A stretch of DNA of 64,000 nt. Source: Bacteroidota bacterium (lineage in GTDB: Bacteria; Bacteroidota; Bacteroidia; Chitinophagales; JADIYW01). A program made the translations under genes and the position numbers. The stretch covers positions 77,803 to 141,802 of the forward strand of contig CAUJCO010000007.1 in NCBI GenBank assembly GCA_963169645.1, in the 5' to 3' direction. Of this stretch, positions 56,057-64,000 are shown in pieces. Position 1 is the first letter of the stretch, and every line of letters begins with the position of its first letter. Under the pieces are notes generated by a model. It did no database searches. It had not been told where the DNA came from and saw only the letters and a list, made by a program, of their open reading frames with translations.

Positions 56057-56866
56057 ATGAAAAAAGTAAACAGTTTTTTATTGCTTGCCGCATTATTCTT
56101 GGCAAGTACCTCTTTTGGACAAAATGTAACAGAGATGATACCCAAAGTAATGGCTGCAATGGGTAATGCTAAAACAATGAAGTATCATTTTTATGCACAA
56201 GAACGTATGCACGACGGTAAATACAGCAAAAGTGATGTGGAATTTACAGTAATAGCTAATCCATTAAAAATATATGCCAAAGCTAAATTACCACAATCAG
56301 CACAATTATTTTATAATGATGCTGTTTCAAAAGATGTGAAAGTAAAAAAAGGTTTCAAATTAAACTTAAGTCCAACAAACAGCTTATTAATGAAAGGTGT
56401 TCATAATCCGGTTACTAGAGCAGGATTTGGTCAAATCAAAAAAATATTGGAAACCAGCATGAACCAACGTAAAGGTGAAAACTTAGCAAATTATGTAAAA
56501 GTATTAGGTACTGTAAACTATGACGGAAATGCTTGCTGGAAAGTAGAAATTAATGACGATGATTATAAAATTACTACCTACAAAGTTGCTGCCGGTGAAA
56601 CATCAGTTTGGCAAATTGGAAAAAAATTAGCAATCTCTGAATACAAAATCAAAGAATTGAATGATATCGGTGATGAAGTAAAACCAGGACAAGTAATTAA
56701 AGTTCCTTCTTCTTATGCTAAGAAAACGACGTTATATATTGACCAATCAAACTACTTACCTATCTACCATAAAATGGAAGACGAAAAAGGTGTGTATGAA
56801 ATCTATGAATTTAAAGGATTACAATTAGGTGTAAACTTAACAGATGCTGATTTTGAATTCAAATAA
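56057..56866 (+). CDS. DUF1571 family protein with an embedded LysM domain
   Basis: 269 residues with a Sec signal (MKKVNSFLLLAALFLASTSFG). Residues about 25-165 follow the DUF1571 pattern (MKYHFYAQERMHDGKYSKSDVEF, NPLKIYAK, MKGVHNPVTRAGFGQI), a LolA-like half-barrel of envelope proteins. Residues 174-217 (TYKVAAGETSVWQIGKKLAI then LNDIGDEVKPGQVIKVP) read as a LysM peptidoglycan-binding repeat inserted before the last strands (TTLYIDQSNYLPIYHKM). The combination suggests an envelope protein that contacts the cell wall. The function is unknown. Confidence 0.82.
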   Translation: MKKVNSFLLLAALFLASTSFGQNVTEMIPKVMAAMGNAKTMKYHFYAQERMHDGKYSKSDVEFTVIANPLKIYAKAKLPQSAQLFYNDAVSKDVKVKKGFKLNLSPTNSLLMKGVHNPVTRAGFGQIKKILETSMNQRKGENLANYVKVLGTVNYDGNACWKVEINDDDYKITTYKVAAGETSVWQIGKKLAISEYKIKELNDIGDEVKPGQVIKVPSSYAKKTTLYIDQSNYLPIYHKMEDEKGVYEIYEFKGLQLGVNLTDADFEFK

Positions 56867-56887
56867 ATTCAACTTTAAAAACAAAAT

Positions 56888-56921
56888 AAAGAAGGCGGAA
56901 AATAAATTTTCCGCCTTCTTT
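56888..56921. terminator. Bidirectional terminator
   Basis: AAAGAAGGCGGAAAA and TTTTCCGCCTTCTTT form a perfect 15-base stem around a four-base loop between the convergent DUF1571 and crcB genes. Confidence 0.93.
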
Positions 56922-56922
56922 A

Positions 56923-57303
56923 TTATTTCCATTTTAGCGCAACAAAATAACCTACAAATGCCATTGATATGGCTAATACATTCGTAAGTATAACATAAAA
57001 AAATGCTGTTATAATTTGTTGGTTTTGCATCAACTTAATATTTTCTAATGCAAAAGAAGAAAAAGTAGTAAAACCACCCAAAAACCCAATAAACACGAAT
57101 AGTTTCAGGCGTTCATTTATTTCATTATTGACAGAAAAATAGCCAAATAGAAATCCAATCAATAATGAACCAATGATGTTTACACTCAACGTTCCTAATG
57201 GAAATGATGTTGTGTTTTTAGTTTGAATGAACTCCGAAAAATAATACCGGAACAAACTACCTAAAGCACCGCCTATTCCAATATATATCCATTTCGTTAG
57301 CAT
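56923..57303 (-). CDS. crcB: Fluoride channel CrcB/Fluc
   Basis: 126 residues, four transmembrane helices with the Fluc motifs GGALGSLFRYYFSE near the N-terminus and GFLGGFTTFSSFALE in helix 3 (the TTFSSF sodium/fluoride region). It works as an antiparallel dimer that exports fluoride. It starts 10 bp after the argF' stop; no fluoride riboswitch can be fitted in that gap, so it is transcribed with the arginine genes. Confidence 0.95.
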   Translation of the reverse strand: MLTKWIYIGIGGALGSLFRYYFSEFIQTKNTTSFPLGTLSVNIIGSLLIGFLFGYFSVNNEINERLKLFVFIGFLGGFTTFSSFALENIKLMQNQQIITAFFYVILTNVLAISMAFVGYFVALKWK

Positions 57304-57313
57304 ACAATTTATT

Positions 57314-58264
57314 TTAAACGTTTTGTTCTAATAAAGTTTTGAGTACAATTTGTGCTGCAATTTCTCTATTAGCAGCCTCTTTAATTACCAATGAATAATC
57401 GGAATCTAATACATCATCGGCAACTTCAACATTTCTTCGCGTTGGCAAGCAATGCATAAATTTAGCATTATTCGTTAATTGCATTTTTTTATCGGTAATC
57501 ATCCAATCATCATGCGAACCTATAATTTTACCATACTCAGCATAAGCACTCCAATTTTTTGCGTAAATAAAATCAGCATCTTTAAATGCTTCCTCTTGAT
57601 TATAAAGTATAGTGGCATTTCCGGAAAATCGTTCATCCAACTCATAACCTTCCGGATGTGTTATTACAAACTCAACATCTGCCCTATTCATCCACTCTGC
57701 AAACGAATTAGAAACACATTGTGGTAAGGAACGAATGTGCGGTGCCCAAGACAACACTACTTTCGGTTTTGATTTGGTAGTATGTTCTCGAATCGTGATT
57801 AAATCCGTAAGCGATTGCAACGGATGCACGGTTGCTGATTCCATATTTACCACCGGAACATTTACATTTTCTAAGAATTTATGTAATACAAATTCCGTAT
57901 AGTCTTTTTCTTTATCCGTTAAAGTAGGAAACGCACGAATACCAATAATATCGGCATATTCGCTGATAACCGCCGCTCCTTCTTTGATGTGTTCTGCGGT
58001 TGTTCCGTTCATGATGGCACCGTCTTCAAATTCCATCTGCCAACTATCTTGTGTCAAATTCAACACGATGGTATTCATTCCCAAATTTTGTGCAGCTTTT
58101 TGGGTAGAAATACGCGTACGTAAACTCGAATTAAGAAACAACAAAACCATGGTTTTATTATTGCCGAGTTGCTTAAAATCAAATTTATGATTTTTTAGTG
58201 CAATTGCTTGTTGTGCTAATTCTTCGACATTGGCTACATCGTGAACATTTAAAAAGTTTTTCAT
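57314..58264 (-). CDS. argF': N-succinyl/acetyl-ornithine carbamoyltransferase
   Basis: The start is the ATG at 58264, overlapping the argD stop (ATGA). The 316 residues align throughout with the Bacteroides fragilis N-succinylornithine carbamoyltransferase: the carbamoyl-phosphate motif NSSLRTRISTQKAA, GTTAEHI, WAPHIRSLPQ, CLPTRRN and EAANREI. Residue 90, Glu in the acetylornithine enzymes (Xanthomonas Glu92) and Pro in the B. fragilis succinyl enzyme, is Ala here; Ala at this place is reported to confer succinylornithine activity, so I predict succinylated intermediates. It transfers carbamoyl to the acyl-ornithine in arginine synthesis. Confidence 0.92.
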   Translation of the reverse strand: MKNFLNVHDVANVEELAQQAIALKNHKFDFKQLGNNKTMVLLFLNSSLRTRISTQKAAQNLGMNTIVLNLTQDSWQMEFEDGAIMNGTTAEHIKEGAAVISEYADIIGIRAFPTLTDKEKDYTEFVLHKFLENVNVPVVNMESATVHPLQSLTDLITIREHTTKSKPKVVLSWAPHIRSLPQCVSNSFAEWMNRADVEFVITHPEGYELDERFSGNATILYNQEEAFKDADFIYAKNWSAYAEYGKIIGSHDDWMITDKKMQLTNNAKFMHCLPTRRNVEVADDVLDSDYSLVIKEAANREIAAQIVLKTLLEQNV

Positions 58265-59388
58265 TTTAGGCATGACTTTAAAGCATGAATAAAGATATCT
58301 ACTTCAGGTTTGCCAATCGTCATACTCGGCAATAGTCGAAGTGTATTGGCATTGTTTGAGTTTCCTACAAACACGCGGTGTTCAAACAATAATTTATTTC
58401 TTAAATCTTTAATTGGAAAATCAAATTCCAAACCTATCATTAATCCTTTTCCACGAATTGATTTTATTTCCGGAATTTGTTGGCATTGTGCAATAATGTA
58501 TTCGCCAATTTGGTGTGCGTTTTCAATTAAATTTTCTTTTTCGATAACTTCCAAAACTGCCAAACCTGCTGCACACGCTAACGGTGAGCCTCCAAAGGTT
58601 GTACCTAACATGCCATGTTTAGCCACAAATTTTGGATGCGTTAAAATTCCGGCAATCGGAAAACCATTGCCCATTCCTTTTGCCATAGTTATAATATCCG
58701 GTTGCACATTTGCATATTGATGTGCGAAAAATTTCCCACTTCGTCCGTAGCCGCTTTGAATTTCATCGGCAATAAAAACAGCATTTTGTGCTTTACACAA
58801 TTTTTCTATCAATTGAAAAAAGGAAACAGTCGGTTCATAAATACCATTCAATCCTTGAATAGATTCTACTACTACAGCACAAATTTCATTTTCTTGAAAT
58901 GCATTTATTAATGCAGCTTCATCATTTAACGGTACAAAAATTACATGTTCATCACTATTGATAGGTGCTTTAATTTTTGGATTATCCGTGATGGCAACCG
59001 CTGCTGATGTTCTACCATGAAATGAACCATTGAACGCAATTATTTTTTTTCTATTATTGTAAAATGATGCCACTTTCAACGCATTCTCGATAGCTTCTGC
59101 GCCACTGTTGATTAAAAATAAATTATAATCGATATATCCGGAAACGGTGCCTAATTTATCAGCTAATTGTTGCTGAATAGCCAACTGAACAGAATTAGAA
59201 TAGAAAGATAATTGATCTAATTGTGCTGTGATGCGTTGTATATAATGTGGATGAGCATGGCCAATAGAAATTACAGCATGACCGCCATAAAAATCAAGAT
59301 ATTTTATGTCGTTTTGGTCGTACACATAACAACCTTTTCCGTTTTTAAGTTCGATATTAAATAGTGGATATACGTCGAAGAGATTCAT
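58261..59388 (-). CDS. argD: Acyl-ornithine aminotransferase
   Basis: 375 residues, class III aminotransferase. The Schiff-base lysine is Lys237 in TMAKGMGNGFPIAG; NSGAEAIENALK, FHGRTSAA and DEIQSGYGRSGK are the PLP and substrate motifs. It converts acyl-glutamate semialdehyde to acyl-ornithine with glutamate; given the carbamoyltransferase next door, the substrate may be the succinyl derivative. The stop overlaps the argF' start by four bases. Confidence 0.93.
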   Translation of the reverse strand: MNLFDVYPLFNIELKNGKGCYVYDQNDIKYLDFYGGHAVISIGHAHPHYIQRITAQLDQLSFYSNSVQLAIQQQLADKLGTVSGYIDYNLFLINSGAEAIENALKVASFYNNRKKIIAFNGSFHGRTSAAVAITDNPKIKAPINSDEHVIFVPLNDEAALINAFQENEICAVVVESIQGLNGIYEPTVSFFQLIEKLCKAQNAVFIADEIQSGYGRSGKFFAHQYANVQPDIITMAKGMGNGFPIAGILTHPKFVAKHGMLGTTFGGSPLACAAGLAVLEVIEKENLIENAHQIGEYIIAQCQQIPEIKSIRGKGLMIGLEFDFPIKDLRNKLLFEHRVFVGNSNNANTLRLLPSMTIGKPEVDIFIHALKSCLK

Positions 59389-59443
59389 GTTTACGTTGTT
59401 ATTAGTGATTAGTTGTTATATATTTTTTTTAAAAAAAGCATAA

Positions 59444-60409
59444 TCAATATGCAATTGATTTTAAATGTAGTCCGGCTGTTTCATCCAATCCAAACATCAA
59501 GTTCATATTTTGTACCGCTTGTCCGGATGCTCCTTTTATCAAATTATCGGTTGCTGCAATTATCATCAATTTATTTGCTACTTTTTCTATATAAAGCAAG
59601 CATTTATTGGTATTTACAACTTGTTTCAGGTTGATATTTTTTTCAGAAATAACAACAAAAGGTGCATCGGCATAATAACTTTTATAAAGAGAAATGGCAT
59701 TTTCAATCGTGTCATTATATGGAATATATGCTGTAATTAAAATACCGCGTGTGTAGTTTCCTCTGTACGGAATAAAATTTATCTCTGCATTAAAAGTAGG
59801 TTGCAACTGTAAAATAGACGCTGATATTTCGTCTAAATGTTGATGTGTAAATGCTTTATAAACAGAGATATTGTTGTTACGCCAAGAAAAATGGGATGTT
59901 TCACTTAACCCAACGCCTGCTCCGGTACTTCCGGTAATGCCGGAAATATGTATATCATTTTGCAATAATTGTGCATTGGCAAGTGGTAATAATGCATATT
60001 GAATAGTCGTTGCAAAACATCCGGTATTCGCCACTTTTTGTGCATTTTTGATTGCCTCTTTATTCAATTCCGGTAAGCCATAAACAAAATCACCTGCATT
60101 TTTTTTCAACCTGAAATCATTGCTTAAATCGATGATTTTAGTGTTTGATGAAAACGGATTTTCTTTTAAAAATTGTTTCGATTCACCATGTGGCAAACAC
60201 AAAAATACGACATCAATAGCTGCATTTATTTCTCCGGAAAATCGCAAATCTGTATCACCTAATAAATCGGAATGTACATCGCTGAGCAATTTACCTTGTT
60301 GACTTCTACTAAAACAAAAATCAATTTTTACGTTGGGATGCTGTAATAAAATACGAAGTAATTCTCCGCCGGTGTAACCGGCAGCACCAATAATACCTGC
60401 ATAAATCAT
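59444..60409 (-). CDS. argC: N-acyl-gamma-glutamyl-phosphate reductase
   Basis: 321 residues. The NADP-binding GAAGYTGGELLR (8-19), the catalytic Cys131 in ANTGCFATTIQ, and HQHLDEI, containing the active-site His, are present. It reduces the acyl-glutamyl phosphate to the semialdehyde, the step before ArgD. argB, argG, argA and argE-type genes are not in the window. It lies 55 bp before argD. Confidence 0.95.
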   Translation of the reverse strand: MIYAGIIGAAGYTGGELLRILLQHPNVKIDFCFSRSQQGKLLSDVHSDLLGDTDLRFSGEINAAIDVVFLCLPHGESKQFLKENPFSSNTKIIDLSNDFRLKKNAGDFVYGLPELNKEAIKNAQKVANTGCFATTIQYALLPLANAQLLQNDIHISGITGSTGAGVGLSETSHFSWRNNNISVYKAFTHQHLDEISASILQLQPTFNAEINFIPYRGNYTRGILITAYIPYNDTIENAISLYKSYYADAPFVVISEKNINLKQVVNTNKCLLYIEKVANKLMIIAATDNLIKGASGQAVQNMNLMFGLDETAGLHLKSIAY

Positions 60410-60472
60410 TTTTCTAAATTAATAGAAAAAGTTGGGTAAAAAGGAATTAAAAAATGATGTTTGTATTAAGTG

Positions 60473-60772
60473 TTATCTATTTGTAGAAAAAATATAATCG
60501 TTAAAGATTTTTATGCTTGCTAAGAAATCTTTGTTGGTTACTTTATCGTTGGTTGCTGTAAATCTAATTTTGATGGTATCTTTATTGAAATCGGGCATTA
60601 TAAAATCATCTTCAATACTATTCAAATCTTTAATTTCTAAGAAATGAATTAAATGATTGATGATTTGTTTGGCTTCCAATACGGAATCAATTTTTACAGA
60701 TTGCGTGATGTGGGTAGCTTTCTCAAAGGATGCTATTAATGCTTTTCTGTTGTAGGTTAATGTTTGTTCCAT
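60473..60772 (-). CDS. Hypothetical protein, unknown function
   Basis: 99 residues, no signal or membrane segment, mixed alpha/beta (LTYNRKALIASFEKATHITQ; TIKIRFTATNDK). No family recognised. Located between ffh and argC in the same orientation with about 60 bp on either side, so it may be part of the arginine unit or independent. Confidence 0.6.
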   Translation of the reverse strand: MEQTLTYNRKALIASFEKATHITQSVKIDSVLEAKQIINHLIHFLEIKDLNSIEDDFIMPDFNKDTIKIRFTATNDKVTNKDFLASIKIFNDYIFSTNR

Positions 60773-60830
60773 AGTTATATTTCTATACTACAACAATAAA
60801 TCGGTATAAAAAATTCCAACATATAAAAGA

Positions 60831-62138
60831 TTATCGTTTGCCCATGCCCATGCTTTGCATGCGTTTCATCATCACTTTCATTTGGTCGAATTGTTTTACA
60901 AAAGTATTGACTTCCTGTATCGTATTTCCGGAGCCTTTGGCAATGCGTTCTCTACGTTTTCCATTTAAGATATCCGGATTGCGTCTTTCTTCAACAGTCA
61001 TAGAAAAAATAATTGCTTCAATTTTTTTGAATGCACTATCGTCGATGTCAATATCTTTCACCGCTTTGCCTACACCCGGAATCATTCCTAACAAATCTTT
61101 GATATTTCCCATTTTTCGAATTTGATTGATTTGTTGTAAGAAATCTTCAAAATCGAATTGGTTTTTAGCAATTTTCTTTTGTAAACGTTGTGCTTCTTTC
61201 TCGTCGAATTGTTCTTGGGCTTTTTCTACGAATGAGACGATATCACCCATACCCAAAATACGTTGCGACATACGTTCCGGATAAAAGATATCCAAAGTAT
61301 CAATCAACTTTTCACCGCGTGACACAAACTTAATGGGTTTGTTTACCGTGTATTTAATTGATAACGCAGCACCACCGCGCGTATCACCATCTAATTTAGT
61401 TAATACTACACCATCAAAATTAATTCTATCATTGAAAGCCTTTGCTGTGTTTACGGCATCTTGTCCCGTCATGGAATCTACGACAAACAAGGTTTCTTGA
61501 GGTTGAATGGCTTGTTTTACATTATAGATTTCGGCCATCATTTCCTCATCTACGGCTAAGCGTCCTGCGGTATCGACAATTACAACATTTTGCCCTTTTT
61601 GTTTTGCGTGTGCAATGGCATTTTGTGCAATGGTAACCGGATTTTTATTTTCTGTTTCTGTATAAACTTCTACACCTATTTGTTCACCCAATACTTTCAA
61701 CTGATCGATAGCAGCCGGACGATACACGTCGCACGCTACTAACAACGGTATTTTGTTTAATTTTGTTTTAATGTGGTTGGCCAATTTTCCGGAAAAAGTA
61801 GTTTTACCGGAACCTTGCAAACCGGATATTAATATCACTGCCGGATTACCTTTGATGTTAATTTCTGAAGCTGTGCCACCCATTAATTGTGTCAACTCAT
61901 CACTTACAATTTTCACCATCAATTGCCCCGGAGAAACGGCAGTTAATACGTTTTCGCCTAAAGCTTTATCTTTTATGGTGTCGGTAAATTCTTTTGCAAT
62001 TTTGTAATTAACGTCTGCATCGACCAATGCACGTCGAATATCTTTTACTGTAGCAGCAATATTTAACTCGGTTAATTTCCCTTGACCTTTTAAATTCTTA
62101 AACGCACCTTCGAGTTTATCTTGTAAGTTTTCAAACAT
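60831..62138 (-). CDS. ffh: Signal recognition particle protein Ffh
   Basis: 435 residues. The N and G domains have GLQGSGKTTFSGKLA (P-loop), the insertion-box segment DVYRPAAIDQL, VDTAGR, TKLDGDTRGGAAL and SRGEKLIDLD-like FVSRGEKLIDTLD; the C-terminal M domain is methionine-rich and ends MKVMMKRMQSMGMGKR, close to the usual finish. It binds the 4.5S RNA and signal sequences and delivers nascent chains to FtsY and SecYEG. Confidence 0.97.
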   Translation of the reverse strand: MFENLQDKLEGAFKNLKGQGKLTELNIAATVKDIRRALVDADVNYKIAKEFTDTIKDKALGENVLTAVSPGQLMVKIVSDELTQLMGGTASEINIKGNPAVILISGLQGSGKTTFSGKLANHIKTKLNKIPLLVACDVYRPAAIDQLKVLGEQIGVEVYTETENKNPVTIAQNAIAHAKQKGQNVVIVDTAGRLAVDEEMMAEIYNVKQAIQPQETLFVVDSMTGQDAVNTAKAFNDRINFDGVVLTKLDGDTRGGAALSIKYTVNKPIKFVSRGEKLIDTLDIFYPERMSQRILGMGDIVSFVEKAQEQFDEKEAQRLQKKIAKNQFDFEDFLQQINQIRKMGNIKDLLGMIPGVGKAVKDIDIDDSAFKKIEAIIFSMTVEERRNPDILNGKRRERIAKGSGNTIQEVNTFVKQFDQMKVMMKRMQSMGMGKR

Positions 62139-62160
62139 AGCTAATATTTATTGTCTGTAA

Positions 62161-62300
62161 CGCTGTTTCAGCGGATTCAATGATTTTATTTATTTCGTTA
62201 AAATGTTATTGAATTATGAGTTAATAACTCGTTTAAATTCTAAACTAGAACTTCCAAAATTTATAAACAAACCAATTTCCACTAAAAAAGACCTACTCTT
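62161..62300 (-). pseudogene. Remnant of a GxxExxY (PDDEXK_3) family gene
   Basis: On the minus strand, bases 62300-62214 encode, without a start, a segment ending GLFINFGSSSLEFKRVINS and a TAA stop. That is the C-terminal hallmark of GxxExxY proteins (VGLLINFG..SLEFKRII). The region upstream is interrupted by a stop at about 62304. A few bases after this stop comes a short stretch (62199-62161) reading NEINKIIESAETA, resembling the N-terminus of the same family (NEISKIIxxSAxxVH), as if the start of a second decayed copy were present. The C-terminal match is good, the N-terminal one tentative. Confidence 0.6.
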
Positions 62301-62354
62301 ATTTTATCTACTATCTCACCTTTATAACAGAATCAAATAGATAAGTAGTAGAAA

Positions 62355-63776
62355 CTAATAATACGTTAAACGTTGTACTTTACCTAAGTATTTTGCTAAA
62401 CGAATTACTTGACGAGTATAGCCGTATTCATTATCGTACCAAACATATAATACAATTGATTTTTTATTTGGTGAAATTAAAGTGGCATGTGAATCTACAA
62501 TAGATGCATGTGAGTTACCAACACAATCCGTAGAAACTAGTTCTTGCGAAGTAGAATATTCTATTTGTTCAACTAAATTTCCGTACGTAGATGCATCTTT
62601 AATTATCGCATTTACTTCATCAATTGAATCAACAGCACGAGATAAATTTAAATTTAAGATTGCCAACGACACATCCGGTGTCGGTACGCGCACTGCATTT
62701 CCGGTAAACTTACCGGACATTTCCGGCATTACCTTCGTAATAGCACTTGCCGCTCCTGTTTCTGTTATGACCATATTTAACGGTGCAGAACGACCTCTTC
62801 TATAGCTTTTGTGATAGTTATCCAATAAATTTTGGTCATTCGTATAAGAGTGTACCGTTTCTACGTGTCCGCTTTCAATACCTAATTTATCAGATATAAC
62901 TTTAATAATCGGAGAAATGGCATTTGTAGTACAAGATGCAGCTGTAAATATTTTATTATCATCCGGATTATAATTTAAATGATTTACACCATAAACGATA
63001 TTCGGTAAACTTCCTTTTCCAGGTGCCGTTAATAAAACTTTGGCTATTCCTTTTGCTTTTAAGTGTGTGCTTAATTTTTCTTCATCGCGGAAAATACCGG
63101 AATTATCAATTAATAATGCATCTTTAATGCCATATTGCGTATAATCTATTTCAGCAGGATTATCGGCTACAATTAAATGCACTTTATTACCATTGGCAAT
63201 TAATGCTTTATTTTCAAAATCTTCTTTAATTACGCCACGGAATTTACCATGCACTGAATCTTTTCTTAATAAAGAAGAACGTTTTTTAATTTCTTCATCT
63301 GTATTTTTTCCTCTTGTAACAATTGCTCTTAAAACTAATTGTTCGCCTTTTCCATATTGTTGAATTAATTCGCGTGCTGCTAAACGACCAATACGTCCAA
63401 ATCCGAATAATACAACGTCAATAGGTTGTATGCTTCTTTTCTCTTTGCCGTATTCTTTTAATTTGCCTGCAACAAATGCATCAACGTCTGTTACTTTTTC
63501 ATTTAACCATTGGGTTGCTAATGTTGCTAAATCGATACGTGTTGGAGCTAAATCCAATTTAGAAATGGCAGTTGCCAAGCTTACAAATAATTCGATTGAT
63601 ACCGGTAAATTTAGATGCCCTTTTGCAAACTCTTTGTTATTTAAAACTTCGGTATAACGTGCGTCTGCGATGTTTCTTCTTAGAATTACTAATTCTATAT
63701 TCTTATCTAACCAAAGTGAACCAGCGATGTTTATTAATTCTAATGCACTTTTTTCTTTAGAAGTCCAATTGCTCAT
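62355..63776 (-). CDS. gap: Glyceraldehyde-3-phosphate dehydrogenase, long form
   Basis: 473 residues, well above the usual 335. A helical N-terminal extension of about 118 residues (SALELINIAGSLWLDKNIELVILRR...) precedes the Rossmann motif GFGRIGR (125-131); the catalytic Cys282 in AASCTTNAISPI, the SYTNDQNLLDNYHKSYRRGRSA region and WYDNEYGYTRQ are intact. Long GAPDHs of this type are known in Bacteroidota and may serve gluconeogenesis or use NADP, but cofactor use is not decided by sequence. Monocistronic by layout. Confidence 0.93.
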   Translation of the reverse strand: MSNWTSKEKSALELINIAGSLWLDKNIELVILRRNIADARYTEVLNNKEFAKGHLNLPVSIELFVSLATAISKLDLAPTRIDLATLATQWLNEKVTDVDAFVAGKLKEYGKEKRSIQPIDVVLFGFGRIGRLAARELIQQYGKGEQLVLRAIVTRGKNTDEEIKKRSSLLRKDSVHGKFRGVIKEDFENKALIANGNKVHLIVADNPAEIDYTQYGIKDALLIDNSGIFRDEEKLSTHLKAKGIAKVLLTAPGKGSLPNIVYGVNHLNYNPDDNKIFTAASCTTNAISPIIKVISDKLGIESGHVETVHSYTNDQNLLDNYHKSYRRGRSAPLNMVITETGAASAITKVMPEMSGKFTGNAVRVPTPDVSLAILNLNLSRAVDSIDEVNAIIKDASTYGNLVEQIEYSTSQELVSTDCVGNSHASIVDSHATLISPNKKSIVLYVWYDNEYGYTRQVIRLAKYLGKVQRLTYY

Positions 63777-63873
63777 TTTGTTTTTTGTTAATAGTGAAAG
63801 GTTATTAGTTGTTCGATATAAATATTAAATTTTTACTACTTGTAATTTGCTACATAATAGGTATTACTAAATG

Positions 63874-64000
63874 TTAGTTTCCTAAATAGTTTTTCAATAA
63901 TTTGCTACGTGAAGTGGCTCTTAATTTATTGATGGCTTTATCTTTAATTTGACGAACACGCTCGCGAGTCAAACCAAATTTTTCACCAATATCTTCTAAG
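63874..64000 (-). CDS. rpoD: Housekeeping sigma factor C-terminus (partial)
   Basis: Only the last 41 residues are in the window; the gene continues beyond base 64000. The reading [20 protein letters not shown] followed by KAINKLR is sigma region 4.2, the helix-turn-helix that contacts the -33 element, and the tail [12 protein letters not shown] is the usual C-terminus of Bacteroidota primary sigma factors. Such factors read the TAnnTTTG promoters seen in this window. Confidence 0.93.
   Translation of the reverse strand, partial: LEDIGEKFGLTRERVRQIKDKAINKLRATSRSKLLKNYLGN

Noticed and set aside
57303-57340. Fluoride riboswitch before crcB
   Set aside because: Only 10 bp separate argF' and crcB, too short for the riboswitch; none seen within the end of argF'.
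1-64000. CRISPR array, tRNA/rRNA genes, prophage or intact insertion sequence
   Set aside because: No regularly spaced repeats, cloverleaf-like sequences with CCA-proximal motifs, integrase or transposase frames were found on reading both strands.

Overview
The window is a dense, AT-rich chromosomal stretch (roughly one third G+C by eye) from a member of the Bacteroidota. The signs are: TonB-dependent receptors with an N-terminal carboxypeptidase-regulatory-like domain, a secreted M43 protease with a PKD domain and a type IX secretion C-terminal sorting domain, a TamB protein, a succinylornithine-type carbamoyltransferase, a long (473 aa) GAPDH, a DAHP synthase-chorismate mutase fusion, and promoters of the Bacteroidota TAnnTTTG (-7) type instead of TATAAT. 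The C-terminus of a housekeeping sigma factor lies at the right edge. I cannot place it below phylum with confidence. No tRNA, rRNA, CRISPR array, prophage or intact insertion sequence was seen.

Layout. 1-2.1 kb: end of a SecA-like protein, rhomboid protease, SDR oxidoreductase. 2.2-8.6 kb: two small lipoproteins and two related TonB-dependent receptors, each closed by a strong terminator. 8.6-16.4 kb: PLP racemase-fold enzyme, hydrolase, aldehyde dehydrogenase, B12/radical SAM protein, ferredoxin, D-aminoacylase-type amidohydrolase. 17.5-22.0 kb (minus): aromatic amino acid operon pheA - aminotransferase - tyrA - small monooxygenase - aroG/chorismate mutase, preceded by a leader encoding a 14-residue peptide with seven Tyr/Phe codons and mutually exclusive hairpins, i.e. 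a transcription attenuator. 22.2-27.6 kb: lipase, a tandem pair of secreted proteins, an RlmK-like rRNA methyltransferase, an enoyl-CoA hydratase/isomerase, NDH-2 and a Pmp3/YqaE peptide. 27.7-35.5 kb (minus): trpF-trpB-trpA-hisH, then an unrelated secreted M43 protease with its own terminator, then hisA-hisF-hisIE. 35.5-45.4 kb: secreted lipase, TPR hybrid histidine kinase, an M48-like secreted protease and partner, P5C dehydrogenase, glycerol-3-phosphate dehydrogenase, thioesterase, TsaD. 45.4-56.9 kb: TamB, beta-CASP nuclease, HerA-like ATPase, PPK2, argH, DUF1571 protein with an embedded LysM. 56.9-64.0 kb (minus): crcB, argF', argD, argC, ffh, GAPDH, rpoD end, with a decayed GxxExxY gene fragment between GAPDH and ffh.

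The genes together are mostly core anabolism (Phe/Tyr, Trp, His, Arg) mixed with envelope and secretion genes. The most notable finding is the Phe/Tyr attenuator. Others are leaderless-looking starts placed 3-4 nt after a -7 box, two of them directly behind a terminator; a marked excess of the tetranucleotide CCGG; and an arginine-pathway enzyme whose specificity residue predicts succinylated intermediates.
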